NCBI GenBank assembly: GCA_903889245.1
Contig: CAISWQ010000033.1
Coordinates: 61,692-125,691 of the forward strand
Origin: an uncultured Lentisphaerota bacterium
Lineage (GTDB): Bacteria; Verrucomicrobiota; Kiritimatiellia; CAIQIC01
Reading direction: 5' to 3'
Length of the DNA stretch: 64,000 nucleotides
Program-made: the position numbers and the translations under genes
In this document: piece by piece, positions 49,063-58,118 of the stretch
Layout: each line of letters begins with the position of its first letter
Numbering within the stretch: position 1 is the first letter of the stretch
Notes under the pieces: generated by a model
The model's input: the letters and a program-made list of their open reading frames with translations, nothing else
The model's database searches: none
Told to the model about the DNA's origin: nothing

Positions 49063-50346
49063 ATGAAAACACTGTCTCTTCGCTCCGGTGTTGCGCTCGG
49101 TTTGTTCGCGTGGCTGGGTTGCGCGCAGGCGGCCGCGCCGGCGGGTTTCCAGTTGGTGTGGAGCGACGAGTTCGAGGGCGCCGCGTTCAACGCGCAGGAA
49201 TGGACGCCCCGCGTCGGCAAGGCGCACTACTCGCAGTGCCGGGCGGAGCACGTCTCGTTGACCAATGGCTGCATGCAAGTGCTCGCCGCGCGCGAAGGCA
49301 ACCACTACACCGGCGGCGGGCTGATCACGAAGCGCACGTTCCTCGAGGGCTACTTTGAGGCGCGTATCAAACTCGATGGCGGGCGCGGCTGGCACGACGC
49401 CTTCTGGACCACGTGGCTCGGGAGCATGACCGACCGCGCGCCCGAACTGAAGACGAAGCCGCGCATCGAGATCGATGCGCTCGAACACTATCCCACCTTC
49501 GACGCGCACAAGTTTTCCTACGGCATCATCGAGTGGTATCCGGTGAAGGGCGGCCTCAGCCGCGCCACCCACACCACGCCGGCCAATCTCGACGCGGATT
49601 TCCACCTCTACGGCTTCGAGGTCACCAGCAACTACTGCAACTTCTTCTTTGATGACCAACGGATCCAGACCACCGACCTGCGCGGCGTCGAGCAGACAGA
49701 CTTCCATCTCTGGCTCACCGCGATCGCCACCGCTTCCAACGCGGTGCCGAAGAACGGTGGCTCGCTGTTCGATTATCTCCGCTGCTACAAGGCGGACGCC
49801 GCCACCTATGCGCGCCGCCAGCAGGACTTTATCGCGAAGCTGGACGAAGCCCTCGGTCCCAGCAAATCGCGCGGCGTGGATGTGTGGATCGAGGTGGCTG
49901 ACTTCGGCAAGCTGGGCGGCTGGCAGGTGATGCGCGATCAACGTGCGCGGGTGCTGCGCGGACACGACAAGGCGGACAAGGCGCGCCCACCCGAGCAACT
50001 CGTCGCGCGCACGCGCGTCGCGGTGGCCACCGCCGGCACCTATCGCCTCTGGGTGCGCGGCCGCGATTTCGCCAGCGAGCAGCCAGGCAAACGCAACTTC
50101 GCCGTGGCGGTCAACGGCCAGCGCGCGCAAAAGTTATTCGGCACGCATCATCAAGATGGCTTCGCGTGGCAGGATGGCGGCACCTTCACGCTGCCCGCGG
50201 GCGAGGCGGCGCTCGAGCTGGTGGATACCTCGCAGTATTACGCCCGCTGCCACAAGCTCCTGCTGACGACCGATCTCGATTTCCGCCCCGAGAAAACCGG
50301 TCCGCACGGCAACGTGAAGCATCTTGATGCAACCGCAGCGAAGTAA
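49063..50346 (+). CDS. GH16 glycoside hydrolase with C-terminal domain, exported
   Basis: The 427-residue protein has a signal peptide (MKTLSLRSGVALGLFAWLGCAQA). The GH16 jelly-roll carries the ExDxxE catalytic motif RIEIDALEHYP: nucleophile Glu136, Asp138, acid/base Glu141. GH16 enzymes cut beta-1,3- or beta-1,4-glucans or galactans such as laminarin, porphyran or carrageenan. From about residue 270 a second beta-rich domain (VDVWIEVADFGKLGGWQVMR...) may bind carbohydrate. The gene precedes GH29 by 16 bp. Confidence 0.88.
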   Translation: MKTLSLRSGVALGLFAWLGCAQAAAPAGFQLVWSDEFEGAAFNAQEWTPRVGKAHYSQCRAEHVSLTNGCMQVLAAREGNHYTGGGLITKRTFLEGYFEARIKLDGGRGWHDAFWTTWLGSMTDRAPELKTKPRIEIDALEHYPTFDAHKFSYGIIEWYPVKGGLSRATHTTPANLDADFHLYGFEVTSNYCNFFFDDQRIQTTDLRGVEQTDFHLWLTAIATASNAVPKNGGSLFDYLRCYKADAATYARRQQDFIAKLDEALGPSKSRGVDVWIEVADFGKLGGWQVMRDQRARVLRGHDKADKARPPEQLVARTRVAVATAGTYRLWVRGRDFASEQPGKRNFAVAVNGQRAQKLFGTHHQDGFAWQDGGTFTLPAGEAALELVDTSQYYARCHKLLLTTDLDFRPEKTGPHGNVKHLDATAAK

Positions 50347-50362
50347 TGGTAAAGGAGCACGC

Positions 50363-51790
50363 ATGAACAAAGTCCAAGCACTCGCCGTGGTCGTCGCAAC
50401 CGCATGGAGTCTCGCCGCTGGCGCCGCGGCAGATGGCGCGGGACAGAGCGGCGCGTACCGGATGAGCAAAGACTACACGCCGCCGACCGATCCGCTCGTC
50501 CTCCAAAAGCTGGCGCAGTGGCAGGACCTGAAGTTCGGGCTCCTGATGCACTGGGGCACCTACAGCCAGTGGGGCATCGTGGAATCGTGGACGTTGTGCC
50601 CGGAAAAGCATCCGTGGAATCGCCGGCCCGGCCCGTTTGCCGATGATGACCTCGCCTATAAAAAATCCTACGAGGCCCTGATCCATACCTTCAACCCGGT
50701 CAGGTTCGATCCGGCAAGGTGGGCCGCGGCGGCCAAAGAGGCCGGTATGCGCTACGTGGTGTTCACCACGAAACATCACGATGGCTTCTGCCTGTTCGAC
50801 ACCGCGCAGACCGACTACAAGATCACCGGACCGGATTGTCCGTTCCGCACCAACCCGCGCGCGAACGTGACCAGGGAAGTTTTCAGCGCGTTCCGGGCGC
50901 AGGGGTTTAGCACCGGCGCCTATTTCTCCAAGGCGGACTGGCATTGCCCGTATTACTGGAGCCCGGATTTCCCGCTGCGCGACCGGAACAACAACTATGA
51001 CGCCGCCCAGCACCCGGACTTGTGGAAGAAGTTCAAGGATTTCACGTGGAAGCAAATCGAGGAACTCATGACCGGCTACGGACCGGTGGACATCCTCTGG
51101 CTCGATGGCGGACAGGTGCGCCCGCCCAGGCAGGACATCGACATGAATGGCATGGCTGCGATGGCGCGCAAGCACCAGCCGGGCCTGATCGTGGTGGACC
51201 GCAGCGTCAAGGGGCCGAACGAGAACTATCGCACGCCGGAAAACGAAGTGCCCGGTAAGCTGCTGCCCTATCCGTGGGAAACCTGCATGACGATGGGCGA
51301 TAAGTGGAGCTACAAGACGAACGACAACTACAAGAGCGCGCGCGTGCTCATCGGCCACCTCTGCCGCATCGTGGCGCGTGGCGGCAATCTGCTGCTGAAC
51401 ATCGGCCCCGACTCCACGGGCGAGTTCGATCCCCTCGCCTACGAGCGCTTGAAGGAAATCGGCGCGTGGATGCGGGTCAACGGCGAGGCCATCTATGAAA
51501 CCCGGCCCGTCGCGCCGTTTGAGCGCGGCGACATGGTCTTCACCGGCAAACGGGATGGCACCGTCTTCGCGCTGGTGCTGGCCCGCGATGACAAGGCCAC
51601 GTTGCCGGAACAATTCACGCTGCCGGCGGAACTGACTGCGCAAGCGGGCCAGATTTCGCTGCTGGGCTATGGCGCGCTCAAGGCGGGCGCGACAGAAGGG
51701 GGCGCAACCAGCATCACCATCCCCGCCGCGGCGCGGCAGTCGCCGCCCTGCGCCCACGCCTGGGTTTTGAAGATTGCTCCGCGAAGCTGA
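50363..51790 (+). CDS. Alpha-L-fucosidase, GH29, exported
   Basis: The 475-residue protein has a signal peptide (VVVATAWSLAAGAAA). It has KFGLLMHWGTYSQWG, VFTTKHHDGFCLFD and PVDILWLDGG, where Asp248 is the GH29 nucleophile, plus LCRIVARGGNLLLNIGPDSTGEF. It removes terminal alpha-L-fucose. The start at 50363 has AAAGGAG. Next to GH16 on one side and a heparinase II/III-like gene in opposite direction on the other. Confidence 0.92.
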   Translation: MNKVQALAVVVATAWSLAAGAAADGAGQSGAYRMSKDYTPPTDPLVLQKLAQWQDLKFGLLMHWGTYSQWGIVESWTLCPEKHPWNRRPGPFADDDLAYKKSYEALIHTFNPVRFDPARWAAAAKEAGMRYVVFTTKHHDGFCLFDTAQTDYKITGPDCPFRTNPRANVTREVFSAFRAQGFSTGAYFSKADWHCPYYWSPDFPLRDRNNNYDAAQHPDLWKKFKDFTWKQIEELMTGYGPVDILWLDGGQVRPPRQDIDMNGMAAMARKHQPGLIVVDRSVKGPNENYRTPENEVPGKLLPYPWETCMTMGDKWSYKTNDNYKSARVLIGHLCRIVARGGNLLLNIGPDSTGEFDPLAYERLKEIGAWMRVNGEAIYETRPVAPFERGDMVFTGKRDGTVFALVLARDDKATLPEQFTLPAELTAQAGQISLLGYGALKAGATEGGATSITIPAAARQSPPCAHAWVLKIAPRS

Positions 51791-51803
51791 GCAGGTTGAG
51801 GAT

Positions 51804-53639
51804 TTATTTTGCAGCGGAGCCGGGCGTCAAAATTACTTTCCACGTCGCGGACTGGCCGGCGGCAAGCGGGGCGACGAAGCCGACGACGCTGACGCCGGGG
51901 TTACGCTCGTCGTAGTCGTGCGGCGGCGGATCGGCGGGCCAGCTTTGGAGCTGGGCGCCGACGGGCGAGACGACTTCGAGGCGCAGGCGCTTCCCATCCT
52001 TCTCGAGCCAGCCGCCGGGCTGCAGCTTGCCCGGCGTCACCATCGCCCAGCGCACCTGCGCGGCTTTGTCGCCGCCTTTCAAACGATCTTCGATAACAAC
52101 GCGACGCTGCTCCTCGACGCGGAACGTGCGCTGCGCGCTCGCGAGCTGGCCCGCGTAGGTCGAGGAGAGATCAACCGTCGCATGCATCTTCCCCGGCGCA
52201 TCGGAAAACTCCGAGATGGGCGCGTGGCTTTTGACGACCTGCTCCTTGTCGTCCACCACGAGCGTGCTGTGGCCGCGGTTGTGGTAGCGGAAGAGCTGCC
52301 AGCGTTCGCCGCCCTGCTTGCCGTTCCACAGGCCGAAGCCGCGCGCCTCAAGGCGGTGATAGCTCTGCATGCCGAGGTCGAGCGACCAGCGGACGCCATC
52401 GGCATCCATGACGAACGAGCCGATATCCATGTGGCCGTGGCTCGCGCCGGGACTGCCGGCCTTGATGGCGAGATAGAGCGCGTTCGGATCGGTCCACGAG
52501 GTACGGAAGACCGCCAGCGGATTGGGTCCGCGGCCATACCAGCACCGCGCGGCCGGCTCGGCGCGCTGCAGGCCCGCCGTGGCCCACAGCAGCGCCATCG
52601 GGAAGAAGCGGTCGCCCTGCTCGGCGCCGTGGCTGCCGCAGATGGCCTTGATCTTCTGGTCGAGGAAACCATCCTCGAACCAGAGCAGATCCTGGCGGTG
52701 CGTGCGGCTGGCGAACCAGACCATCGCCGGCGAGAAGCCCATGCGTGTGCCGCTATCGCTGAAGCTGAACGGCAGGCCGGTCGGCCCGGTCATGTGCAGC
52801 GGGAATGCGCCGGTCGTGAGGAAGCCGGGTTTCTGCGACAGGCCAAAGTCGGTGCCGAGCGCGGACTCCAGCATCGCGATGAGCGCGACGTTGAACGTGG
52901 TGCCATAGTTCCAGTAGCCGGGACCTTCGGGATAGGTGCCATCGGGCTCATAGACCTTCATCGCATACGGCAGGCCGGCCAGCGCGCGCGCGACGACCTC
53001 GGCGGCGCGTGCGGGATTATCCTCCTGCAGCGCGAGCGCACCCGCAACCATGCCGCCGTGGCAGACCTGGTTCCAGTTGTTGCCGCCGCGTTCCCAGCCG
53101 TGCTTCGCGCCTTTCTTCAGATAGGGGCCGAGCCCTTTCTGCTCGATGGCCTCGCGGATTTCGGCGCGGTCTGCGGGCGAAAGCACCGCGTAGAGCCAGT
53201 CGTAGCCGAGCGCCACGGCGAGCGTCATCTCGGCCACGTCGAGGTAGTGTGAGGGATTCCAGTCGGGCATCGCCGCCGCTGCTTTCATCTCCGCGACGGC
53301 GCGCGCCACGTATTTTTTGTCGCCGGTGATGCGCGCGGCGCAGGCGAGGTGCGTGATGCGGCCCAACGCCTCGCGCGAGCGGTGCAGCAGGCGGCGGCCT
53401 TCCTTCTGATAGATGACCGGCGGCTCGCCAACCATGTGGTCCGCCGTGACGCGGATGGCCTCGAACATCTGGGCGCAGCGCGGATCGGCTTTCATCTTGG
53501 CGCGTACGGCCGCTTCGGCTGCGGGCGTGAAGACCAGTCGCGGATGCGGGGCGACCTTCGCGACGCGCTGCTGGACGGCGTCATCGGCGAACGCCTGGCC
53601 GGCGAGGAACAGGAGGGCGGCAAGCAGTGGTTTTGTCAT
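51804..53639 (-). CDS. Heparinase II/III-like polysaccharide lyase, exported
   Basis: The 611-residue protein has a signal peptide (MTKPLLAALLFLAGQAFA). An alpha/alpha toroid comes first (about 20-370) with GNNWNQVCHGGMVAGAL and TYPEGPGYWNYGTTFNVAL, then a C-terminal beta-sandwich with GASHGHMDIGSFVMDA, the usual His site. Members cleave uronic-acid polysaccharides such as heparin-like chains or alginate by beta-elimination. Convergent with the GH29 gene. Substrate not decidable. Confidence 0.87.
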   Translation of the reverse strand: MTKPLLAALLFLAGQAFADDAVQQRVAKVAPHPRLVFTPAAEAAVRAKMKADPRCAQMFEAIRVTADHMVGEPPVIYQKEGRRLLHRSREALGRITHLACAARITGDKKYVARAVAEMKAAAAMPDWNPSHYLDVAEMTLAVALGYDWLYAVLSPADRAEIREAIEQKGLGPYLKKGAKHGWERGGNNWNQVCHGGMVAGALALQEDNPARAAEVVARALAGLPYAMKVYEPDGTYPEGPGYWNYGTTFNVALIAMLESALGTDFGLSQKPGFLTTGAFPLHMTGPTGLPFSFSDSGTRMGFSPAMVWFASRTHRQDLLWFEDGFLDQKIKAICGSHGAEQGDRFFPMALLWATAGLQRAEPAARCWYGRGPNPLAVFRTSWTDPNALYLAIKAGSPGASHGHMDIGSFVMDADGVRWSLDLGMQSYHRLEARGFGLWNGKQGGERWQLFRYHNRGHSTLVVDDKEQVVKSHAPISEFSDAPGKMHATVDLSSTYAGQLASAQRTFRVEEQRRVVIEDRLKGGDKAAQVRWAMVTPGKLQPGGWLEKDGKRLRLEVVSPVGAQLQSWPADPPPHDYDERNPGVSVVGFVAPLAAGQSATWKVILTPGSAAK

Positions 53640-53696
53640 GCGCGCGAGAGTACCCGGCGCCCGGTGTGGGTCAAGCCAACAACCGGGATCGCGTCG

Positions 53697-54542
53697 TCAC
53701 GACGCAGCGGAAGTTTTTTGCGGCGGGGCCTCGCGGCCGACTTTCCTAAGCGCGGCGACGAGATCATTCCAGACCTCCCACCAACGCGCCCGGTCTTCGC
53801 CGCCGCCGCGCAGCAGATAGGAGGGATGCAAGGTGGGCATGACGTCCACGCCCTGATACTTCTGCCACTGGCCGCGCAGGCGCGTGATACCGGTCTGGTT
53901 GTTGAGCAGGCCTTTCACCGCCGTGCCGCCGAGGCAGATGATGACTTTGGGCTGGAGAATGGCGATCTGCTCGCGCAGATAGGGCAGGCACGCGGCCATC
54001 TCGTCGGGCAGCGGCGCGCGGTTGCCCGGCGGCCGGCATTTGACGATGTTGCCGATGAACACCTGCTCGCGCGTCAGGCCCATGCGCACGATCATGCGCG
54101 TCAGCAGTTTCCCCGCCGCGCCGACAAACGCGAGGCCCTGCGCGTCTTCGTCTTCGCCGGGGCCTTCGCCGACAAACATGATCTCCGGCTGCGGGTTCCC
54201 CTGCCCCGGCACGGTGTGTGTGCGCTTCCGGCACAGCACACATTTTTCGCAACCGGCGATGTGCCGCGCGATTTCCGCCAGCTTCGTCTGCGCAGCGGCC
54301 ACATCGGCTATCAGTGGTGCGGGGGGGGGGGGCAGGGGTTGGAAAGCGGGAGCGGCGGTTTTTCCAAGGCTTGGAACTTTTGGCGAATCAGTTTTCCAAG
54401 GCTTGGAAACCGGCGCGGGTGTGGCGGCCGTGTTCAAACTTTTCGGATCGGCGGCGATGGTGCGCGTGCCTTCCTCCTTGAGCCAGAGCAGATGCTCTTC
54501 GAGTTGTCCGACGGCGGCGGCGAGTTTGTTGCGGTTGGTCAT
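53697..54542 (-). CDS. Uracil-DNA glycosylase, family 4-like, with repeat-encoded linker
   Basis: The 281-residue protein contains Cys98, Cys101, Cys169 and Cys185, the likely [4Fe-4S] ligands, with motif GEGPGEDEDAQGLAF and HPSYLLR. It removes uracil from DNA. Residues about 44-75 form a low-complexity linker between an N-terminal helix and the catalytic core. This linker is encoded by two TTCCAAGGCTTGGAA-type repeats 32 bp apart and a run of twelve C (54321-54332 on the plus strand as G) giving PPPP. All of it stays in frame. Its start overlaps the stop of the RluD-like gene by ATGA. Confidence 0.92.
   Translation of the reverse strand: MTNRNKLAAAVGQLEEHLLWLKEEGTRTIAADPKSLNTAATPAPVSKPWKTDSPKVPSLGKTAAPAFQPLPPPPAPLIADVAAAQTKLAEIARHIAGCEKCVLCRKRTHTVPGQGNPQPEIMFVGEGPGEDEDAQGLAFVGAAGKLLTRMIVRMGLTREQVFIGNIVKCRPPGNRAPLPDEMAACLPYLREQIAILQPKVIICLGGTAVKGLLNNQTGITRLRGQWQKYQGVDVMPTLHPSYLLRGGGEDRARWWEVWNDLVAALRKVGREAPPQKTSAAS
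54321..54332 (-). repeat. Homopolymer of twelve G/C in the uracil-DNA glycosylase gene
   Basis: On the coding strand this is C12, encoding four prolines. Such a run is prone to slippage, which would shift the frame before the catalytic core. Confidence 0.85.
54359..54410. repeat. Dyad-repeat pair J inside the uracil-DNA glycosylase gene
   Basis: Centres 54369 and 54401, 32 bp apart. This is the only cluster in the window that lies inside a coding sequence; it encodes roughly VSKPWK and VPSLGK on the minus strand. Confidence 0.9.
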
Positions 54543-55474
54543 GTGCGGACGACTGTAGCGTTTTCCCGGAACGCGCGCCAGAGCGCGCGGAAATCCCCAG
54601 GCACGGGCGCAGTGAAGCTCAACGGCTGGCCGCTGCGCGGATGCTCGAAGGCGAGCTGGTGCGCGTGCAGCATCTGGCGGTCGGCGGGCGCGGGCAGGTC
54701 GCCCTTGCGGGCGCGGCCATAAAGCGTATCGCCGATCACAGGATGGCCGAGGTGCGCGAGGTGGACGCGGATCTGGTGCGTGCGCCCGGTGTGGATGCGC
54801 ACGCGCAGCACGGCCGCGTCGCTGAACTGCTCCAGCACCTCGTAGTCGGTCTGCGCGAGCCGGCCCTGCTCCGGTTTGGTGGACATCTTTTTCCGGTCGT
54901 GCGGGCTGCGCCCGATCAGCGTCTCGATGTGGCCGGTGCGCGGCTCGACAACGCCCCAGACGAGCGCCAGGTACTCCTTGTGCACAAGGTGGTTCTTGAA
55001 CTGGTGCGTCAGCCCGGCCATCGCTGGCTCGCTCTTGGCGACGACGAGGACGCCGCTGGTATCCATGTCGAGCCGGTGCACGATGCCCGGCCGCTGCTCG
55101 CCGCCAATGCCGGCGAGGTCGGCGCAGTGGTGCAGCAGCGCGTTGACGAGCGTGCCCTCCGCGTGGCCGGCGGCGGGATGGACGACGAGGTCGGGCGGCT
55201 TGTTGATGACGATGACGTCGGCGTCCTCGAACAAGATATTGAGCGGAATTTCCTGCGGCCGCAGCGCGACCGGCGCGGGCGGCGGAATCGCGAACTCGAT
55301 TTGCTCGCCGGCGCGGACCTCGTGGCTGGCCTTGCGCGGCTGTCCGCCGACACGGACGTGGCCTTCGCGGATAAGCTGCTGCCAGCGCGCGCGGGAATGC
55401 TCCGGCCGCGCTTCGGCCAGAAAAACATCCAGCCGGACTCCGGCAGCTTCAGGTTGAACGGAAAGTTGTTCCAT
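54539..55474 (-). CDS. RluA-family 23S rRNA pseudouridine synthase (RluD-like)
   Basis: The 311-residue protein has an N-terminal S4-like domain (VRLDVFLAEARPEHSRARWQ) and a pseudouridine synthase domain with PGIVHRLDMDTSG (catalytic Asp136), the mark of the RluA family. The length and S4 domain favour the RluD type. It is coupled to the uracil-DNA glycosylase gene (ATGA). Confidence 0.9.
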   Translation of the reverse strand: MEQLSVQPEAAGVRLDVFLAEARPEHSRARWQQLIREGHVRVGGQPRKASHEVRAGEQIEFAIPPPAPVALRPQEIPLNILFEDADVIVINKPPDLVVHPAAGHAEGTLVNALLHHCADLAGIGGEQRPGIVHRLDMDTSGVLVVAKSEPAMAGLTHQFKNHLVHKEYLALVWGVVEPRTGHIETLIGRSPHDRKKMSTKPEQGRLAQTDYEVLEQFSDAAVLRVRIHTGRTHQIRVHLAHLGHPVIGDTLYGRARKGDLPAPADRQMLHAHQLAFEHPRSGQPLSFTAPVPGDFRALWRAFRENATVVRT

Positions 55475-55485
55475 GAAATTCCGCT

Positions 55486-55516
55486 GAACTTCTTACATCT
55501 TACATTTCACATCTGA
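55486..55516. repeat. Short heptamer-like repeats at the lgt 3' end
   Basis: On the minus strand the units GATGTGA, AATGTAA, GATGTAA and GAAGTTC follow one another across the lgt stop codon. Their style resembles the (CTGAAAC)n repeats in leuS. Confidence 0.55.
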
Positions 55517-56260
55517 CTTCTTCTGCCCACTCCACCACCACAGCGCCGCGCCGATGAGCAACAGCAGGAGGCTCGTCACCTGCCCGACCGTCAGGCCGGC
55601 CCAGTCGCGCGGCTCTTCGCGGAGGAACTCGATGAGGAAGCGGAACGGCGGATAGACCAGCAGGTAGAGCGCGAAGACGCGGCCCGCCGGCGGCCGGCGG
55701 CGCAAATAGAAGGCGAGCAGCACGCCGAACAACAGCAGATTGTAGCTGGCCTCGTAGAGTTGCGTCGGGTGGACCGGCGCGCCGTGGCTCTCGTGCGTCG
55801 CGGGGAAGCAGACGGCCAGCGGGGAGCTGGTGTGCAGGCCGTAACAGCAGCCGTTGATGAAACAGCCGAGGCGGCCGAGCGCGTGGCCGAGCGGCAGGCC
55901 GATGACGGCGTAATCGGCGAGCGCCCACAGCGGATCGCGGTGCCGGCGCGCAAAGACGATCACGGCGAGGCACGCGAGGATGAAGCCGCCGTAGTAGACC
56001 AACCCGCCACGGTCCACGCGGATGATCTCCAGCGGCTGCGCGGCGTAGTGCGGCCAGTTGGTGACGACCTCGGCGAGGCGCGCGCCGACGACGCCGCTGA
56101 TCATGATCCAGAAGCCGAGCTCGGAGCCGTAGCCCGCGGGCCGCCCGGTGCGCGGCGCGAGCCAGTTCCAGACCATGATCGCCGCCAGGAAGCCGAGGGC
56201 CATCAGCACGCCGAACCAGTAAATCGGCCGGCCAAACAGTTCAAAGGCGATGGGATGCAC
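55493..56260 (-). CDS. lgt: Prolipoprotein diacylglyceryl transferase
   Basis: The 255-residue membrane enzyme starts at GTG 56260 (HPIAFELFGRPIYWFG) and has seven or so helices, with the signature GLPLGHALGRLGCFINGCCYG and PVHPTQLYEASYN. It adds the lipid to prolipoprotein cysteines; predicted lipoproteins occur in this window. No better start with a strong ribosome-binding site was seen. The last codons (SDVKCKM) fall within a heptamer-like repeat, 55486-55516. It precedes the RluD-like gene on the same strand. Confidence 0.92.
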   Translation of the reverse strand: MHPIAFELFGRPIYWFGVLMALGFLAAIMVWNWLAPRTGRPAGYGSELGFWIMISGVVGARLAEVVTNWPHYAAQPLEIIRVDRGGLVYYGGFILACLAVIVFARRHRDPLWALADYAVIGLPLGHALGRLGCFINGCCYGLHTSSPLAVCFPATHESHGAPVHPTQLYEASYNLLLFGVLLAFYLRRRPPAGRVFALYLLVYPPFRFLIEFLREEPRDWAGLTVGQVTSLLLLLIGAALWWWSGQKKSDVKCKM

Positions 56261-56386
56261 GGGCGGAACGTGCCATCGCTGGCCGCCGGAAAACAAGTTT
56301 TTTCCGGCCGCACAATAAACGCGCGCGCCGGGCCGTTGAATGCCCAGAGGGCAGCAAGCCCAAAGAGCCAAGAAAGGAAGTGCCGA

Positions 56387-57013
56387 ATGAAGACGACGAT
56401 GCTGAAGTGGATGAGCGCGGCCGCCGGCCTGTGTCTGGTCATCAGCCTGACCGCCCGCGCGGAAGACGCCAACAAGGACAACGCCGCGGCCAAGCCCGGC
56501 GCCAACCGCGAGGAGCTGGAGAAGTTCAAGGAGAAGCTCAAGGATATGACGCCGGAGCAGCGCCAGGAGGCCATCAAGAAGTTCCGCGAGAAGATGGGCC
56601 AGAAGGGCGGCCGCATCCCCGGCGGCGGCGACGGCGCGGAGATGGAAAAGCTGCGCGAGAAAATGAAGGACATGACGCCCGAACAGCGCCGCGAGGCGCT
56701 GCAGAAGATGGGCGAGAAGATGAAGGAGCGCATCGAGCAGAACGACAAGCTCACGGCGGAGCAGAAGAAGGAAATCCTCGCGCACATGGAGCAGATGAAG
56801 ACCGAGCGCGAGAAGATCATGAACGACCCCAATCTGAACGAGGAGCAGAAGCGCGACGCCCTGCAGAAGCTCCGTGAGAAGGCCCGCGACCAGTTCCAGA
56901 AGCACCGCGAAGCCTTTGAGGGCCGGGCGCCGCACAAAGGCCCGCCCGCCAAGGGTGGCGACAAGCCAAAGGCCGAGCCGCAACAAGGTGTGGAGGCCAA
57001 GCCGAGCGTCTGA
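56387..57013 (+). CDS. Exported helical protein with Spy/CpxP-like MTPEQR repeats
   Basis: The 208-residue protein has a signal peptide (MKTTMLKWMSAAAGLCLVISLTARA). The rest is charged and almost all helical, with repeats such as LKDMTPEQRQEAIKKFREKM, MKDMTPEQRREALQKMGEKM and LTAEQKKEILAHMEQM. The (L/M)TxEQ(R/K) signature is that of Spy/CpxP-like periplasmic proteins, which act as chaperones or stress sensors. The tail is rich in Pro, Lys and Gly. Function inferred only from this likeness. Confidence 0.6.
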   Translation: MKTTMLKWMSAAAGLCLVISLTARAEDANKDNAAAKPGANREELEKFKEKLKDMTPEQRQEAIKKFREKMGQKGGRIPGGGDGAEMEKLREKMKDMTPEQRREALQKMGEKMKERIEQNDKLTAEQKKEILAHMEQMKTEREKIMNDPNLNEEQKRDALQKLREKARDQFQKHREAFEGRAPHKGPPAKGGDKPKAEPQQGVEAKPSV

Positions 57014-57041
57014 CCTTCCCTTCCTGATCACGTCACGGCGG

Positions 57042-57092
57042 TTTTTCCAAGCCTTGGAAAAACCGCCGTTGTGTTTTCCAAGCTCCGGGAAA
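57042..57092. repeat. Dyad-repeat pair K
   Basis: Centres 57052 (perfect) and 57083 (right arm decayed), 31 bp apart. Lies between the MTPEQR protein and the next exported protein. Confidence 0.85.
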
Positions 57093-57153
57093 CCGCCGCG
57101 TCTGTCAGGTCGCGGCTTGCTTTTTGGAACCGGACACGGCAAAAGCTCCCGCC

Positions 57154-58056
57154 ATGCGTACGACCCTGATCGCGTTGTTGTGTGCCGTGTTGGGCATGAG
57201 CCTGCTGACGGCGGTGGGCGAGGACAAACCCAAGCCCAAAGCCAAACCCAAGCCGGCGAAGTCCAAACCCAAGACACCCGCCAAGCCGAAGGACGAGGGG
57301 CCGACGTTGCCCGAACTGGCCGAGGCTGCCGTGACCAATGCCTTCGCGTTTTATGCACAACCCGGTTTTGATTTCGTCCTCGACCGCCACCTGCGCGGAA
57401 CCCTCTACCTCAAGGACAAGGGCGAGCGGGTGGGCAAGCCGGTGAAGTTGAGCGCGCCGCTCTTCGCCACCCCCGGCGCCAAAACGCCACCCAAAAACCC
57501 GGCGAAGCTGGTCGAGTTTCTCGACCCGGTCGCGCCCAAGGCGAATGCGGCCGAGTTCGAGGTCAGCGGCAAGTTGAACAACGAAGCAACCTTCACCGTG
57601 AAATACAAGTTCATCGCCAGCACGGTGAACATGATCTGCACGTTGCATAACGCGTCCGGCGCGGAGAGTGCGACGCCGCTGCTGCTGGAGTTCACCTTCC
57701 CGACCACGCACTCCTTCACACCCAACATCGAGATGGCCGACCGCAAAAAGGCCGTCGAGGGCTGGTACATCAAGGCGCGAGAGAAGGGCGACAAGGACAA
57801 GAACTTCAAGAGCTATGCCTACACCTACTGGGATCTCGCCAAGTTCAAGAAGGAGGCGCAGACCGTCGAGGTCTTCGGACCGTGGGGCACGCGCAAGGTT
57901 CTCATCCGCACCAGCGGCCCCGGCGAGAGCGATCTTTCGCTCGAGGCCGGGCGCGGCCATCGCTATCCCTACACGGGCTTCGACTGCCTCTTCAAGCTGC
58001 CCACCGGCGGCAAGAAGAAGAACGAGGCGGCCACCCTCACCTTCAGCATCGAGTGA
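57154..58056 (+). CDS. Exported protein of unknown function with Lys/Pro-rich linker
   Basis: The 300-residue protein has a signal peptide (MRTTLIALLCAVLGMSLLTAVG) followed by a Lys-Pro repeat linker (about 25-50; KPKPKAKPKPAKSKPKT). The remaining 250 residues look like a beta-rich globular domain with no motif I recognise (for example FDFVLDRHLRGTLYLKDKGE). A periplasmic location spanning the wall by the linker is possible. No clear relation to recN, the next gene 62 bp away. Confidence 0.7.
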   Translation: MRTTLIALLCAVLGMSLLTAVGEDKPKPKAKPKPAKSKPKTPAKPKDEGPTLPELAEAAVTNAFAFYAQPGFDFVLDRHLRGTLYLKDKGERVGKPVKLSAPLFATPGAKTPPKNPAKLVEFLDPVAPKANAAEFEVSGKLNNEATFTVKYKFIASTVNMICTLHNASGAESATPLLLEFTFPTTHSFTPNIEMADRKKAVEGWYIKAREKGDKDKNFKSYAYTYWDLAKFKKEAQTVEVFGPWGTRKVLIRTSGPGESDLSLEAGRGHRYPYTGFDCLFKLPTGGKKKNEAATLTFSIE

Positions 58057-58118
58057 TGCGCGCCGGACTTGTCGGCGTCACCCCAATCTGCTAGGAAGCG
58101 CGCGGAGATTTACCCGTC

